Of a stretch of DNA of 64,000 nt, positions 46,382 to 57,444 are shown one piece after another. A program made the position numbers and the translations under genes. How positions within the stretch are numbered: position 1 is the stretch's first letter; every line of letters begins with the position of its first letter. The notes under the pieces were generated by a model. The model was not told the DNA's origin. It saw nothing but the letters and a program-made list of their open reading frames with translations, and ran no database searches. This DNA is from Cadophora sp. MPI-SDFR-AT-0126. Lineage: Eukaryota; Ascomycota; Leotiomycetes; Helotiales; Ploettnerulaceae. The stretch covers positions 1,736,001 through 1,800,000 of the forward strand of contig JAGMVK010000007.1 in assembly GCA_020747065.1 (NCBI GenBank), given 5' to 3'.

Positions 46382-47612
46382 TCACTTCTTTACCGGCGCA
46401 CCAGTTGCATCAATCAGAGACTCATCAGTCCTGATAGGACCCTCACCAACGGAAGTCAAGATGACTCTGCTCACACCATCCTTAAGCACCTGCACAGCTC
46501 TAGTATCAAGATCGCTGGGATCTTGTTGCTTGATATCCCGTGCTTGCCATCCATCTAAGCCACCCAATGCACCATTCAAGACTCCGGCAACCGCATCGAC
46601 ATTTTCCTCTTCGTAATAAATGACGGCATTGGGTCCAGCATCAAAAGTATACGCCGCAATGATCTTGCCAGCCTTCTTGTTGATATCCTCCACAACTCTG
46701 ATAGCCGCCCGACTGACATCGTTGAGGTAGAAAATCGGCGGGAAGGTATCCAGACACGTAGCATGAAAACTGTTACTCTCTCTCATCGTAATCTCGCCAA
46801 AACTTTGAAAGTCTTTCTCCTTGATCGCCTTCTCCATCAACAGCATACTCTCTGGAACCACCACCTCGGCTCTACGCTTGAACAGCTTGGATGTAGCAAC
46901 GGTAATCTGCATGCCGGATGTACTGCTGACTCCCTTCTTCTCTGCCGAGACGACGAGGATCAATGCGCGCATGGTGGGCCAGTGTGATGCTGGAGCTACC
47001 TGGACGGCGAGACTGTCTGATCCATCATCCTTCTCACCCATCTGCCATGCTACATATCCGCCGAACAGCGAACGGCATGCACTTCCACTTCCTTGTCTTG
47101 CAATCCTGGATAGCTCCGTAGGCGAGGCCGGTAGCTCATACAAGTTCGCAATTGCTCGCACGAGAGCAGCGAAGCCAGCAGCGGAGGATGCGAGACCTGC
47201 GGCGGTGGGGAAGTTGTTCTCGGAGACGATACGGAGAGGGAGGGTGGCAATCTTAGGAAGAGAAGAATCGGAGGCTTCGAGTGCTGTACGGAGAGATCGC
47301 AATTCGCGGAAACATGCTTGGGTACGGGCACCCGACACATCTTGGGGGGAGGAGTTAAGGACGAGGCTGTCTTCTGGGCCGAAAGAAGAAGAGCATGCTG
47401 CTGTGGTATGTGTGCGCAGATCAGCTTGTGAAAGAGTTACTGAGACGGAGGAGTTTGTTGGAAGATTGAGTTTTGGATCGCGTTTTCCCCAATATCTGAG
47501 TATTTTGTTAGTGGTGTTGTAAAAAGGAGGGGTTGATGGAGGGGTTTTACTTGACAACTGCGATGTTGACTGGAGCAGTCGTGCTGGCTTGGTATACTTT
47601 TTGGTCCGCCAT
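46382..47612 (-). CDS. erg19: Mevalonate diphosphate decarboxylase
   Basis: Exons 47612-47551 and 47495-46382 give 391 residues, close to the family norm. The first exon encodes the conserved MADQKVYQASTTAPVNIAVV and joins at Lys to YWGKRDPKLNLPTNSSVSVT. The GHMP ATP-binding loop is in ENNFPTAAGLASSAAGFAAL. Other blocks are GSGSACRSLFGGYVAW, STSGMQITVATSKLF, RESNSFHATCLDTFPP and YTFDAGPNAVIYY. The enzyme uses ATP to convert mevalonate 5-diphosphate to isopentenyl diphosphate, the last step of the mevalonate pathway feeding ergosterol synthesis. An open frame also continues through the 55-base intron, but only the spliced form carries the conserved N-terminus. It is divergent from CYC3. Confidence 0.97.
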
Positions 47613-47863
47613 TTTGAATTCCAGTTACTGCCGTAAAGATGAGTAAGTGCTGTGACAGTAATTGAACCTTTGAGAAATTGTCAAGTGAAGCTTGTTGCGT
47701 TGTATTTGTTTGGTTCCAAAGAAGGTGGAAATTGGAGGCGGTCTACACCAGCCAATCGGCCATTTGCTTTCAAATTGCCGACATCAGGGACCTGACCAAA
47801 ATATATTTTGTAAAAGCATCATCGACGCCCAAGCTTCATCCTCCACAAGAGTAACTATACAAA
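47613..47863. promoter_or_regulatory. Shared ERG19/CYC3 promoter with two CCAAT boxes
   Basis: Only 251 bases separate the two start codons. The plus strand has ATTGG at 47731-47735 (CCAAT on the other strand) and CCAATCGGC at 47752-47760, so opposite-facing CCAAT elements lie about 110-130 bases from each start. In fungi the HAP/CBC complex binds CCAAT and controls respiratory and sterol genes, which suits both neighbours; binding here is an inference. Confidence 0.55.
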
Positions 47864-48733
47864 ATGTCAAAAGAAACCGAAACCCCACCAGAAACATGTC
47901 CTGTTGATCCAGCTACTCGCGCAGCATGGCTGAAGAACAATCCAGGCGGCAGACCAGCAGTCTTCCCCGGAATTACGCAGGAAGCCAGCCAGGCCAGCGC
48001 AGGAAACAGCTGCGACTCAAAATCAATCGACCAGCAACCACCTCCTCCGAAAAGCAGCTTCTTCTCACGCTTTACAACACCCATACCGCCTCCAAGCGAT
48101 GCGCCCAAAACTCTCGGACTAGATCGCGAAGTATCGACGATCCCGAGAGCGTCCCCAGTCAACAATGAAGACGGCGCAAAGCCGGCGAACAGCGAGAAGG
48201 AGAGCGGGGTCAGTGAGAGTGGGAATTGGATTTATCCCTCTGAGAAGATGTTCTTTGATGCTATGAAGAGGAAGGGTTATGCTACTGAGGCGAATGATAT
48301 GAAAACGATTGTGCCGATTCATAATGCGGTTAATGAGAGGGCGTGGAAGGAAATTAAGGAATGGGAGAGGCCGTATGGGAGCGAGCAGAAGTATGTTGCG
48401 TCGTTACATTCCATATACCTCTGGGGAAATGAATTTGCCTAATTGGGTTATAGATGTGGTGGACCAAGACTCCATTCCTTCTTGGGACTATCCCAGACTT
48501 TGAGCCCAAAAGCTCGATTGAACACTTGGCTTGGATATACAGCTCCATTCGACAGACACGACTGGGTTGTAGACAGATGTGGTAAGAGAGTGGACTATAT
48601 CATCGATTTCTATGCTGGGAGGAATGACGGGACGGCGAACGGGAAGCTCAATTTCTTCCTGGATGTAAGACCAAAGTTGAATACTTGGGAGGGCTGGAAA
48701 ATGAGAGCGTCGAAGATCATAGGTTTGGCTTAG
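47864..48733 (+). CDS. cyc3: Holocytochrome c synthase (cytochrome c heme lyase)
   Basis: Exons 47864-48390 and 48454-48733 give 268 residues. The 63-base intron has GTATGT and TTATAG ends, and splicing makes EQKCGGPRLHSFLG. A CPV heme-regulatory motif sits near residue 12 (ETCPVDPATRAAWL), with a second Pro-rich segment after it. The catalytic core includes NWIYPSEKMFFDAMKRKG, IVPIHNAVNERAWKEI (with the His that ligates heme in this family), WLGYTAPFDRHDWVVDRCG and VDYIIDFYAG. The enzyme attaches heme covalently to apocytochrome c in the mitochondrial intermembrane space. Only one such gene is visible, so I cannot say whether it serves cytochrome c1 as well. Confidence 0.95.
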
Positions 48734-49023
48734 TGTATGATGCATGGGAAAATCTCCAATGTCGATGCTATTGTGGAAGGGGCATTCGGAGTTGCTGGGC
48801 ATGTATTTTGATGGAATCTCCGCTTCGTCGGAATGGTGTATCATAGGGTCGAAAGTGTAAGTTTTGTTGTATTGTATGGGAGGATGGGGTGCCGAGAGCT
48901 GCCTCTCGAGTATTGTCAATGGATATCAGGCACGAGTAATGGGGCTGAACAGGCAAGAAGCAGGCGGATTTAGAAATCGTCCGGATTTAGAAAATATGAT
49001 TTCCACTACTCTCGAATCCGATA

Positions 49024-50748
49024 TCATCTTCCCGGCCATTCCATCTTAAGGTTCTCCGGTCTCTTAATCCTCACTCCTGACCTAGTTTCCAGAGCACCCG
49101 TGTCAAGATCCCAATCAAGCTCTCCCAGACGTTGAAAGATTCTCCTGTCAATGCTTCGGATATAAGCAGCAGTACAATCCATCGCCTCCAACAACGACTT
49201 TCCTGGCAACTTCCCATTCTTCGCAAACCACAGTGCAAACATCCAAGCGGACAGCATATCGCACGTGTCGGCGCCATCTTCCAATACCACTAGGAATGTT
49301 CTCCGTCGCTCGTCATACCATACGATATATTTCTCATACTTGAACAGCTCGAAGAGCTGACTGAGTGTATAAGCTGTATCACTGACTTGACTGCCAGTCA
49401 GAGAATTGCCTTGGCTGAAGCACTTGATAACCGAACCCAAGTCAACACCAAGTTTGCAATACCCAAGGACCTGCCCTTTCCACCTTAATACACCATCTCG
49501 TTCGAAGACTCTCTCCTGGAGCATAACAGTCTCAGGTTCTGGCCATTTCATCTCGTCCGGCACTGGAGACCAGGACTTGCTGCGCTTCTTGACTTCTGGC
49601 ACTTGCTCCGCTGCTGCAGATACCTGGTCTAGAACCGAAGAGAAAATAAGGTTTGCTCGTTGTCGATTGATGGTTCGCATACAGACCGCTTTGACTGCGA
49701 GGTAATTGGTACCAAGATGAATAGCGAGGAGGAAGAGGAGTGCTGTCCATGTTGCGGTTTTGGACGTGATGTGAGAGACGACTATACTTCCAACGAGCAT
49801 CCCTAGAAGTGAGATAACAGTTTCCTGACTGGAATCTTTCTGTTCTCATATTAGCCAGGGTTGGGATAGTGACAGAGTATGTTTGGGAAAACGTACAGCA
49901 TTCAACTCCCCCAGATTGCCCTGCGTAGCAAAATGAGCACTGAGCGAAGCCTTCGAGCTCCCAGCCGCAACACCACACAACGATCTGAGAACACTAGATA
50001 GACTCAATAAAGCAACTCTAGAAGCCTTTGGGAAAGCTGGAGATAGACAGTCTAGGATCATAGCTGCGTCGTTGAAGACATCTGCTGCGAGTCGATACAT
50101 CTTACATTCTGGCTCTAATGAGGTGCCGAGTCTGTGGGCGAAGAGGATGGTGGCTATTCGGCCCATACTTTCCTGTAGCACTGAGAGCAGGAGGGCAGCT
50201 GTTGGTGAAGCGTGCGAGTCGCCAACTCCAATTCCTGTGATTGTTTGAATATGAGGTTCGTATTTAGAGTGCGGAGCATACCTTCAAGGACAGCTCGGGA
50301 GGACAACATTCCCGCAATTGAGCTCGAGAAAGCCTGTAAAGAGTCCTTGTAGGATTTAGCTCAACCAGGGAAAGGTGGAATTATAGATCTCACATATACT
50401 TGATACCTAACACACATCAGCTCAGCCCAGTCCGTCGATTGAGAATGAAAACATACTCAAAGTAATCATTCGTTACACTATGCGGATACCCCGCTGGTAA
50501 GAAGGCATTGAGCACACTCTTAGCATAGCTATTCCCATTTTTAGGGACCTAAAACTCCAATTAGCATTTACGATCATACCAAATCTTCTGAGTCGAGAGA
50601 TTTTACAGTCAGTACGCACCGCAATATCGATCCTCTCCCCCTTCTCCCCAGATTGGCTCCTAATATACGTAGCAACAACATTGTTCGCCTGGTCTATCTC
50701 CTCAATTTCAAGGAGAGATTCGGAGAGAGGTTTCTGGCTCATGTTCAT
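49024..50748 (-). CDS. RUS/DUF647 family membrane protein
   Basis: Six exons (50748-50620, 50548-50457, 50406-50394, 50345-50282, 50234-49897, 49839-49024) join in phase to 483 residues. Exon 3 is only 13 bases, yet it is needed to produce the conserved FEYQVYDSLQAF. The family pattern is clear: LPAGYPHSVTNDYFEYQVYD, GVGDSHASPTAALLLSVLQE, MGRIATILFAHRLG, YRLAADVFNDAAMILDCLSP and QGNLGELNAKDSSQETVISL. A hydrophobic block follows (LVGSIVVSHI, ATWTALLFLLAIHLGTNYLA). The plant homologues are the ROOT UV-B SENSITIVE proteins and have been linked to vitamin B6 homeostasis; the biochemical role in fungi is unknown. The C-terminal third is soluble. The start could also be the Met two codons later. 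Confidence 0.9.
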
Positions 50749-51464
50749 CGGTATTGTATTTTGTCACATGGATATATGGCTTGGGTTCAGAGTTGGAGAG
50801 GTCATATCGTGTTTGTATGGAATGAATAAGCTTGAGCTCGGGTGGTTGCAGGCTTAAAGTCGCCTCTAACCCAAGCGAAGCGAGAAGTGACAGCCTTGTA
50901 TGGCTGCACAAGATTATATCTGGCGGCCGAATTGCAGCGCAGCTTTGCCAACCGTTATGATCTGTATGATCTTGCTTGAAACATAAGAATGAGTACTTGT
51001 TTAGATATGTCATGTGAGGCTGTTCATATAGCCAATCCCTCCGTGCGAGTCGAGTTCACGAACAGTTCAGAGATAGCTCTATAGAGCTGTTGTGCTGGTA
51101 TGGAGATTGGTATTTGCATAACTTATGTACAGGTCACTGATCTTGCTACAGATGAATGGCTAAATGACTCCTAGAAAATGAGTCTCCAAGAAGAGGCGCC
51201 CGAAATGTCCACACTCCGAACGACTACGCGTTCATTCCCCATCACTGCTGCCGAAATGCCCCATTTCACACTGGCTTTATTCCAAGCCATTGGCGGATCT
51301 TTGCACCGCGATATCGTGTCCCACATCTCGCATCATCACCCTCGTGTCTTCATCTCATGACATGAAAGAAGAAGTGCATTGCTCTTCCCGCCGCGTGGGG
51401 TATAATTGCTTTTGTCTTTCCCCTCAGATCTATTCAAAATTCCTCCTCAAATCGTCACACCCAC
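50749..51464. other. Intergenic, no gene seen
   Basis: 716 bases holding the promoter of the RUS-family gene and the 3' region of KGD4. No supported ORF. Confidence 0.5.
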
Positions 51465-51942
51465 TCAGCAGACCAATGTAGCCCCGCCAGTCTCAATCGC
51501 ATCGATTTCTGAGAGGTCAATGGGCTGTCTTCGGAAGCGTGCGGGCAACTCGCTGCGGTCGAAGAATTCGCCCTTGGCAGGAGCAACGGAGCCGAGAGAT
51601 TGTCCAGAGAGAGAACCGATGGTTCCATCTGCGGCCTTGGAGCGACCGAGAGGGCCGTGTTGCTGAGCCTGTTGTCTGTAGGAGGAGAAGGACGCGGAGG
51701 AGGACTTTTGGGAGGACGCGAAGTCTGCTGGGAGCTCGTGGGTTGGGGAGGCTGGGTGAGCGTGAGGGGTGTGATCGATGGAAGCTGCTACATTGTCAGT
51801 TGAGCTATTCAAAAATGGAACACTTTTAGAAGTCTCGAGGAAACATACATGGAATTGAACGCTTTCCCAGAAACTTGATCATCGGAGTGCGCTCAGCATG
51901 TGCAGCTGCCGAGGCCTGCCGAAGACACTTAGTCGCGAACAT
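51465..51942 (-). CDS. kgd4: Kgd4/Ymr31 (MRPS36) family, alpha-ketoglutarate dehydrogenase subunit
   Basis: Exons 51942-51849 and 51787-51465 give 138 residues. The start MFATKCLRQASAAAHAERTP leads to the hallmark MIKFLGKRSIPSASIDHTPH, then HPASPTHELPADFAS, SSYRQQAQQHGPLGR, FFDRSELPARFRRQPIDLSE and a final EIDAIETGGAT. The N-terminus has a mitochondrial presequence character. The protein was first catalogued as a mitoribosomal protein (Ymr31/MRPS36). It is now known to tether the E3 subunit to the alpha-ketoglutarate dehydrogenase complex in the matrix. In-frame codons extend upstream of 51942, but this Met begins the typical presequence. The 61-base intron has GTATGT, CTGAC and TGTAG signals. 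Confidence 0.9.
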
Positions 51943-53032
51943 TTTCAGTGCGGAACTTGGGTCGAAAAGGTTTGAGACAGAGCTGGCGACTGTTTTCCAG
52001 GATCCTGGGGGCAAAGCTGTGCTTTTGTTATCTCGTGGTAGATTTGTTGATGTTGAGGTTGTTCGGAGTGTTTTTCGAGCGGGATGGAGCTGTCTCTAAA
52101 TCCGCAGGAACGGAGTTCACAACGTTCCTCGCTAAAAGTTTAAAGGGGAGCTTGTTGGATGAAGCAGTGGGGGAAACAATTTTGACGTGGCACAGCGCTA
52201 CCAGATCCTTTATGAAGGGTTTTTACTTGTCGAACCTATATTGGCTAGAATTTTCAATGAGATGGGATAGGTTGCACTTCTGATCTGGGTTGCATGAAGA
52301 GATAGAGCGAGGGGGGCATATCGAAAGGTTTTTCTTTCTGATAAGCGGCCATCACCGTCAGCGAATACGGAGCTCTCCAAAAAGCCATCCCTACGACCCA
52401 TGCCACGGTGCAGTGCAGTGCAGTAGTGCTTGGGGAAGCAGAAGCTCCGGGCATTCAATGGCGTGATAGAGAATTTCCATGGGGGTTTCATGGCATCATT
52501 TCGGGAAGTCATCTGGAGCCGCTCCAGTCATTGGCTTGCTACTGTATCTTGCACATGCTGCCGCTGGCAACCTTTTTCCCCACATGCGGTGTCCCAGTTT
52601 TGTGTGCACCCACGACTTGGAATTGGGCAAACTTCCCGAGCTCTGCAGGCGTTCGCGGCGAAAAAAGTATGATCTAGACCCGAAATGTTCTCGGTGGGGT
52701 GGTGTTTGGACTTCTATCGACCGATTTCTCCAGCACAATGAAAGTCATGTTTCGTTGTCAACCTGGAGCTTGTTGTCAATCACAGTGGGGCATAGAGCCA
52801 TGCCGAAGTTAGGCATCAAGAGTGGGATAAAATTTATAAGATTTGTGTGTGATGTTTATTGACATTTTGAATCCTATGTTAATGTATATAGACTTGCCGA
52901 ATGAGGAATCTTTCCCACATCCGAGTACACTTTTCAGAGACACACAAACATAGTACAGATTTGCCAAATGTCAACTACCCGCCCCCAAATCCATATCTTT
53001 CGCGGCTCTATGCCCACAGACCCACATCCTCC
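51943..53032. other. Intergenic, no gene seen
   Basis: About 1.1 kb between KGD4 and the HsbA-like gene, made up of KGD4 upstream sequence and the HsbA-like 3' region. It contains a small GTGCA triplet repeat at about 52409-52423. Many overlapping short ORFs, none recognisable. Confidence 0.5.
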
Positions 53033-53691
53033 TCAAGAAGCGAAGTCCGCAATGGCGGCATCAAAGTCTGCGTCAATCGTGGCTTTCTGAGCAGTTCCTG
53101 TAGCCTTGGTATCCGCGGAGGCAATAGCGATAAGAGCATCAGAGAAGGTGTCAGTCTTTGCCTTGAGATTGGCAAGGCTGGTCTGGACAGTAGATGTGAG
53201 ACCATCTGCCGCGAATTGAGCCTTCTTAGCCCGGATTGCTGTGAGGGAAGCCTCAACTGTCGGTGGGCGTGAAGTCAGCATTACTCTCTGAATATATATT
53301 ATAACGTAGCAAGAAAGAGTTCACGCATGTCTAGGAAGTACCAGGCACAAAGACTATTGAAGAAGGAGAGATCTGTGCGAGAGGACTCACTGTTAGGGAT
53401 CAAGTTGTTAACTGCCGCAATGACAGATTGAGATTCGGCTGAAGTCTGCTGAGCAGTGGCTTGGGCGTCGGTGGTTCCTTGGTCGATGGCAGCTTCGAGG
53501 TTGTTTTGAGCTGTGAGGATGGGAATTGCAGCCAGTATACCTCCATTGTAGTTGTTGGCGGCGGTCGTGAGTGCTTGGACGTCCGAGTTGATTACAGAAA
53601 TATCATTGAGAATGGTAGCAGTGTCTCGCTTCCCAATGGTGAGTGCCGTCACAGCTGTTGCAAGGAAGAGGAGGTTCTTGATAGTAACCAT
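53033..53691 (-). CDS. Secreted HsbA-like (hydrophobic surface binding / cell-wall) protein
   Basis: Exons 53691-53391 and 53256-53033 give 174 residues. The N-terminus is a signal peptide (MVTIKNLLFLATAVTALTIG) followed by a KR site. The mature part is an Ala/Thr/Ser-rich helical protein lacking Trp and Cys: TATILNDISVINSDVQALTT, NLEAAIDQGTTDAQATAQQT, SQSVIAAVNNLIPN and TSLANLKAKTDTFSDALIAI. This matches the HsbA family of Aspergillus hydrophobic-surface-binding protein A and related cell-wall galactomannoproteins. It is secreted and probably coats hydrophobic surfaces or the wall. The 134-base intron has GTGAGT and CGACAG ends. A TATA box lies about 95 bases upstream of the start, in keeping with strong regulated expression. 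Confidence 0.88.
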
Positions 53692-55382
53692 TTTGGCTAT
53701 TTGAATATTTTGAAGACTATGTGAAGAGAATGAACAGTTTGATTGCTTTGAAAATGTATCTTATATCTGAGGGAATATAGAAGCTTATATATGTAAATGA
53801 GGCCTCGGAACAAGTCAACATCACGAGCATTATTGTCGATTTTCTTGAGGGAAATACAGAACCGACTCCATTTCCCCTCTCGCAAATGCAATAGTCTCAA
53901 CAAACTTGGTGTACTACTCGGATGATTTAACGCCAAAGAGGGAGGATCTTCAAAAATGACAGTCAGAGAAACAAGTCAGAACACGGAAGTCTTACCCAGG
54001 TAGTTTCTATGCCCGACAAGTTACACGTCGTGAAGCTTACACGAAGACGAGACCTTGTCTAAGGGCTTGACCCCGCTCCGAACCCCGCGTCAGAACTTGG
54101 AAGAGAAAATCTTGAGATTCTCCGGACTAGAGTATGAAAGAAGACCACGAGTCTGATGACAATTCTAAATTGGTCTACATGGCCACTAGGCCACCGTTTC
54201 CGCCAAGTACTAGCGGGTGATTGTAGAACACGGTAGATCTTTATCTAGATTGAGATCGAATACAGGAACTGCCGAATGAATACCGCAAATCTGGGGAAGT
54301 AGAAGTGTGGGGAAACCAGCCAAGAGTACACTAGAAATGAGGTTATTCGGAACCTCGGACTTTGATCACGACCACAGCAGCCAGAGCCATTCCAAAACAT
54401 GTGTTGAGCAAGGATTCTCCACATCGGGTGGATAAATACAGAAAGCAGACAGTAAAACCGAGCACGGAGCAAAGACGCAATGGCCAAACCACGTTGCTTT
54501 GTAAATGCCGAGGTTGACATGTGGATCTTGCCAATGAAAATGACCATGGTAGTAACTTCAGGTACTGAAACTTGCGAAGGTATGGCCGTGATACTTACAA
54601 AGTGGAAACCGCTTGATGAGAAGAGCTTGCGTGAAAAGCCTCCCGGGTATTAAGAAAGGGGCGTTGAGCCAGAAATAATCACCAGTAATGATGGAGTATT
54701 CGATTGCTGTGCTAATTAATTTGATCCGAGATAGACTTCTGCTGCGAATGACTCTCTTGAAAATGACTTTCAGAGGGAATTAACAAAATGATAGTGCTGA
54801 AGTGAACAATCACCGCAAAGTTGTAATGTCTTTTGGTCGCAAGGAGCACGATGTTATCCATGTCGTTTATGTCTCAAGGGTTGAGGCGAGGCTTGGCATC
54901 CGATCTTTCTAGTATTCGTCCTTAAAACCGTTCATTGGCTGCAGCTCACATCACTGTAACCTCACTATGCAGCTTAAAGACAACAGCCTCGCAAAGCTTG
55001 GTCAATATCAATTGAAGATGAAGGTTTGAGGAAGATTTCTCATAACCCACAGTGAATCGATCTTTTGGAATGAGTTGAGGTTTGGTCGTGCGTACAAGCA
55101 CGTGTCCGACTCATCAGCCCACAGTGTGCTGCATCGATCCATCGATGAGCACTACATCCTGTAAGTCCATGCACATCTGGCGTTATCCGTATTGAAACTG
55201 AATTGCATATGAAATAGCTCTTCTACAACAAACCTGGTCCTTCAGAGAAGCTAGGTGAATTGACCGACTCACTGACCTGGTGACCCTTCGGAAAGACTTT
55301 CTGGACAGCTACCTGATCTTGTTCTTACTCCCACCACCACGAGAAGGCACTACCAAACCGAAACTTCGTCAAGATTGGAAAA
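53692..55382. other. Intergenic, no supported gene
   Basis: 1.7 kb between the divergent HsbA-like and MED18 genes. A minus-strand stretch at 54343-54534 reads as a hydrophobic, membrane-like segment (LCSVLGFTVCFLYLSTRCGE), but no exon structure could be built around it. Confidence 0.45.
53785..53792 (-). promoter_or_regulatory. TATA box of the HsbA-like gene
   Basis: On the minus strand the sequence reads ATATATAA, about 95 bases before the HsbA-like start codon. That spacing is plausible for a fungal core promoter with a short leader. Confidence 0.6.
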
Positions 55383-56542
55383 ATGGACAAATCCAAAAAA
55401 GACAAGCTGGGAAATGCAGCAAGGTCGGACCTGCCCAATGTTCACGAGCTTTTCCTTACAGCTATCATCGCCAACGAAGATTTCGAAAGGACACTTCGAA
55501 TTCTCCAGGGTTACTGTGCAATGAGCCCAGTCGAAGTCCTAACTCGAAAATTAACTTGGGAGGGTCCTCGTACACGTACTCCAGCAGGAATCGACGTGAA
55601 GTTCATCAAAAATCAGCCTCCGGCAAAGGTGCCACAATGGAGTAAGTAGGTCCTGGAGATGTCCAGTGTCGTCTCTGACAGACCAAGTTCATCCTTTTCA
55701 AATGCTTTTCTTATCCTGGCTATCATTTTACCCAAAACCAGGGCTAAGTTCTCTTGTTTCTATAGGTGGTCTATCGGTGCAACTCTCTCGCCAGTCATAT
55801 ATCATGCATCTTCTGTATGAAGTAGACCGCCAGTCATTCGGAAAGGCTGAGAGTGATCACATACCTGCTTTCCAGGCTTCTCAAACACCATCGTAGGTGG
55901 ATTTGATCCTTCGCATTTAATGAGACAAGCTCAGCCTCACACTCGAGCATCTCTATCGGCCTAGATACACGCACTAATATTCGATTAGACCACTGGACCA
56001 GCGCCCTGGTGTTCTGAGATGGAATGACCTCCCCGAGCCTACTGAGATCCCCAAATTACCAGACGGACGTCCCGTCGACCCTGACGCAGTAAAGCTTGTG
56101 AATACACGACTGATGTTCAGCATCGAAAATCAAGGGCTTTGCTCGTTGATGAAAATGATCAATCATAGGTTTGTTACATTACTCACGCTGATGCTCCAAT
56201 ATTGACATCTGCAGATTCGTTCGAGAGGTGATCCAGGAGACCAACAGATTCGTCCATGGCGATGTCGTCTTTGAATTGACACGATATTTGCAATTTCCCG
56301 TCGGGGAGAATGACAATCCTTCGACTATAAGAAATGAACTACCCGACTTTGATACCCTTACCCCGTTCGACTCTGAGAACAAGTGGATCTTGTCTGCATC
56401 TACTATCGTCACCAGGGGAGACAATCCACAGCAGGTGAAGAAGGGAACGGATCAGCTGGTGGCAATCAAGGATGACTTTGAGGGATGCTTTGACTTCAAG
56501 GTACTTGACAGACATATATTTGACACTAGAGTCAAGTTCTGA
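55383..56542 (+). CDS. med18: Mediator complex subunit 18
   Basis: Four exons (55383-55641, 55766-55892, 55989-56168, 56215-56542) join in phase to 297 residues. The N-terminal hallmark is VHELFLTAIIANEDFERTLR, then ILQGYCAMSPVEVLTRKLTW and EGPRTRTPAG. Later blocks are SRQSYIMHLLYEVDRQSFG, RPGVLRWNDLPEP, TRLMFSIENQGLCSLMKMIN and FVHGDVVFELTRYLQFP. The end is FKVLDRHIFDTRVKF. Med18 belongs to the head module of Mediator, where it pairs with Med20 and contacts RNA polymerase II. The exon 2/3 junction (TPS-PLDQ) is the least certain, since the linker is poorly conserved. The gene is convergent with COX8. Confidence 0.9.
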
Positions 56543-56843
56543 GGACTGTGTCCTAAAAAATGATGGCGTTTGGCACTCAGCGGGATCCGGGGTAGCTAGA
56601 TGTACCATAGACTTCGAATTCATTTCTCCTTTCATACTCCAGCGATATTCGGAGTATTTTGATACGAGGAATATAATGCTTCCTCCAAGGACAATGCAAA
56701 TCACATCACATCACATCGTTCGATTCGGTCACGGAACAGCGGATCAGATGTCTCTTCAACGGAGGATTCCCAGCTTATGCCGATCGATTCATGCTTTCTC
56801 TATAACCATACAATATGCTCTCATGTATACATCCCAATCACAT

Positions 56844-57135
56844 CTACTGGTTCTTGTATGTCTGCCAGACTGCGAGTCCGAAAGGAGTTCCTGTCGATTG
56901 ATTAGCCCTTGCCCCTCCTATCCAATGTCAAAGACCAACCGAATCCGACTGCCATGAAGGACCAGTATCTGAGAGCAAACCACTTCGTCAATGGGTTGAA
57001 TGGGATGTTGGATCGTGGGCCCTCGGGGTAATGGTATGGTGACGAGAACTGAGCACGAGTGGTTGAGAATGCTCGGCGAGAGGCGACCATTGAGGCCGTG
57101 GAGGAAGTGGCGCGGACTGCTGCTCGAGATAGCAT
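56844..57135 (-). CDS. cox8: Cytochrome c oxidase subunit 8 (VIIc family)
   Basis: Exons 57135-56940 and 56890-56844 give 80 residues. The 49-base intron has a GTTGGT donor, a GCTAAT branch site and a GACAG acceptor. Reading through it would give a shorter, wrong tail, whereas splicing gives GFGTPFGLAVWQTYKNQ, the family ending. The N-terminus is an Arg/Ser-rich presequence (MLSRAAVRATSSTASMVASR) with RAFSTTRAQ before the mature SPYHYPEGPRSNIPFNPLT. One transmembrane helix follows (FALRYWSFMAVGFG). It is a small structural subunit of complex IV in the inner mitochondrial membrane. Its start is 309 bases from the MTR4 start, so they likely share a promoter. Confidence 0.93.
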
Positions 57136-57444
57136 CTAGACGGTAGCTATCAGTATCTTCTATGCCAATTGAGTCTGCGACTGCGTTACCTTGGAAAGTG
57201 GTTGAATTGTTTGTTTGAGGAGCACAAAGGTGGTTCCACCCGAAACCTCTCATTCAGAAAGCGCGCTAGATTGACCAGGATCAACGCTAAAGGTTGATCT
57301 TCGGCTGTTGATTAAAAAAATCAATACCTCAGTACGAGGACAAAGAATCGCAACAGTCTGTACATTTGCGAATTTATGGCAAGGCTCATCTCTCCATGAC
57401 GAACATCTAGAGTATTCCACCGCAACATTTAGACTTTGGACAAG
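57136..57444. promoter_or_regulatory. Bidirectional COX8/MTR4 promoter
   Basis: 309 bases between the start codons. A CCAAT box occurs at 57165-57169, 30 bases from the COX8 start and therefore probably in its leader. No TATA box was seen. Confidence 0.45.

Noticed and set aside
47496..47557. ERG19 N-terminus read through the intron (SSKTPPSTPPFYNTT...)
   Set aside because: The sequence has a donor and acceptor, and splicing restores the conserved VYQASTTAPVNIAVVK start on a separate exon.
54245..54547. Minus-strand ORFs with a membrane-like segment
   Set aside because: The hydrophobic segment could not be extended into a gene with splice signals; homology could not be judged by eye.
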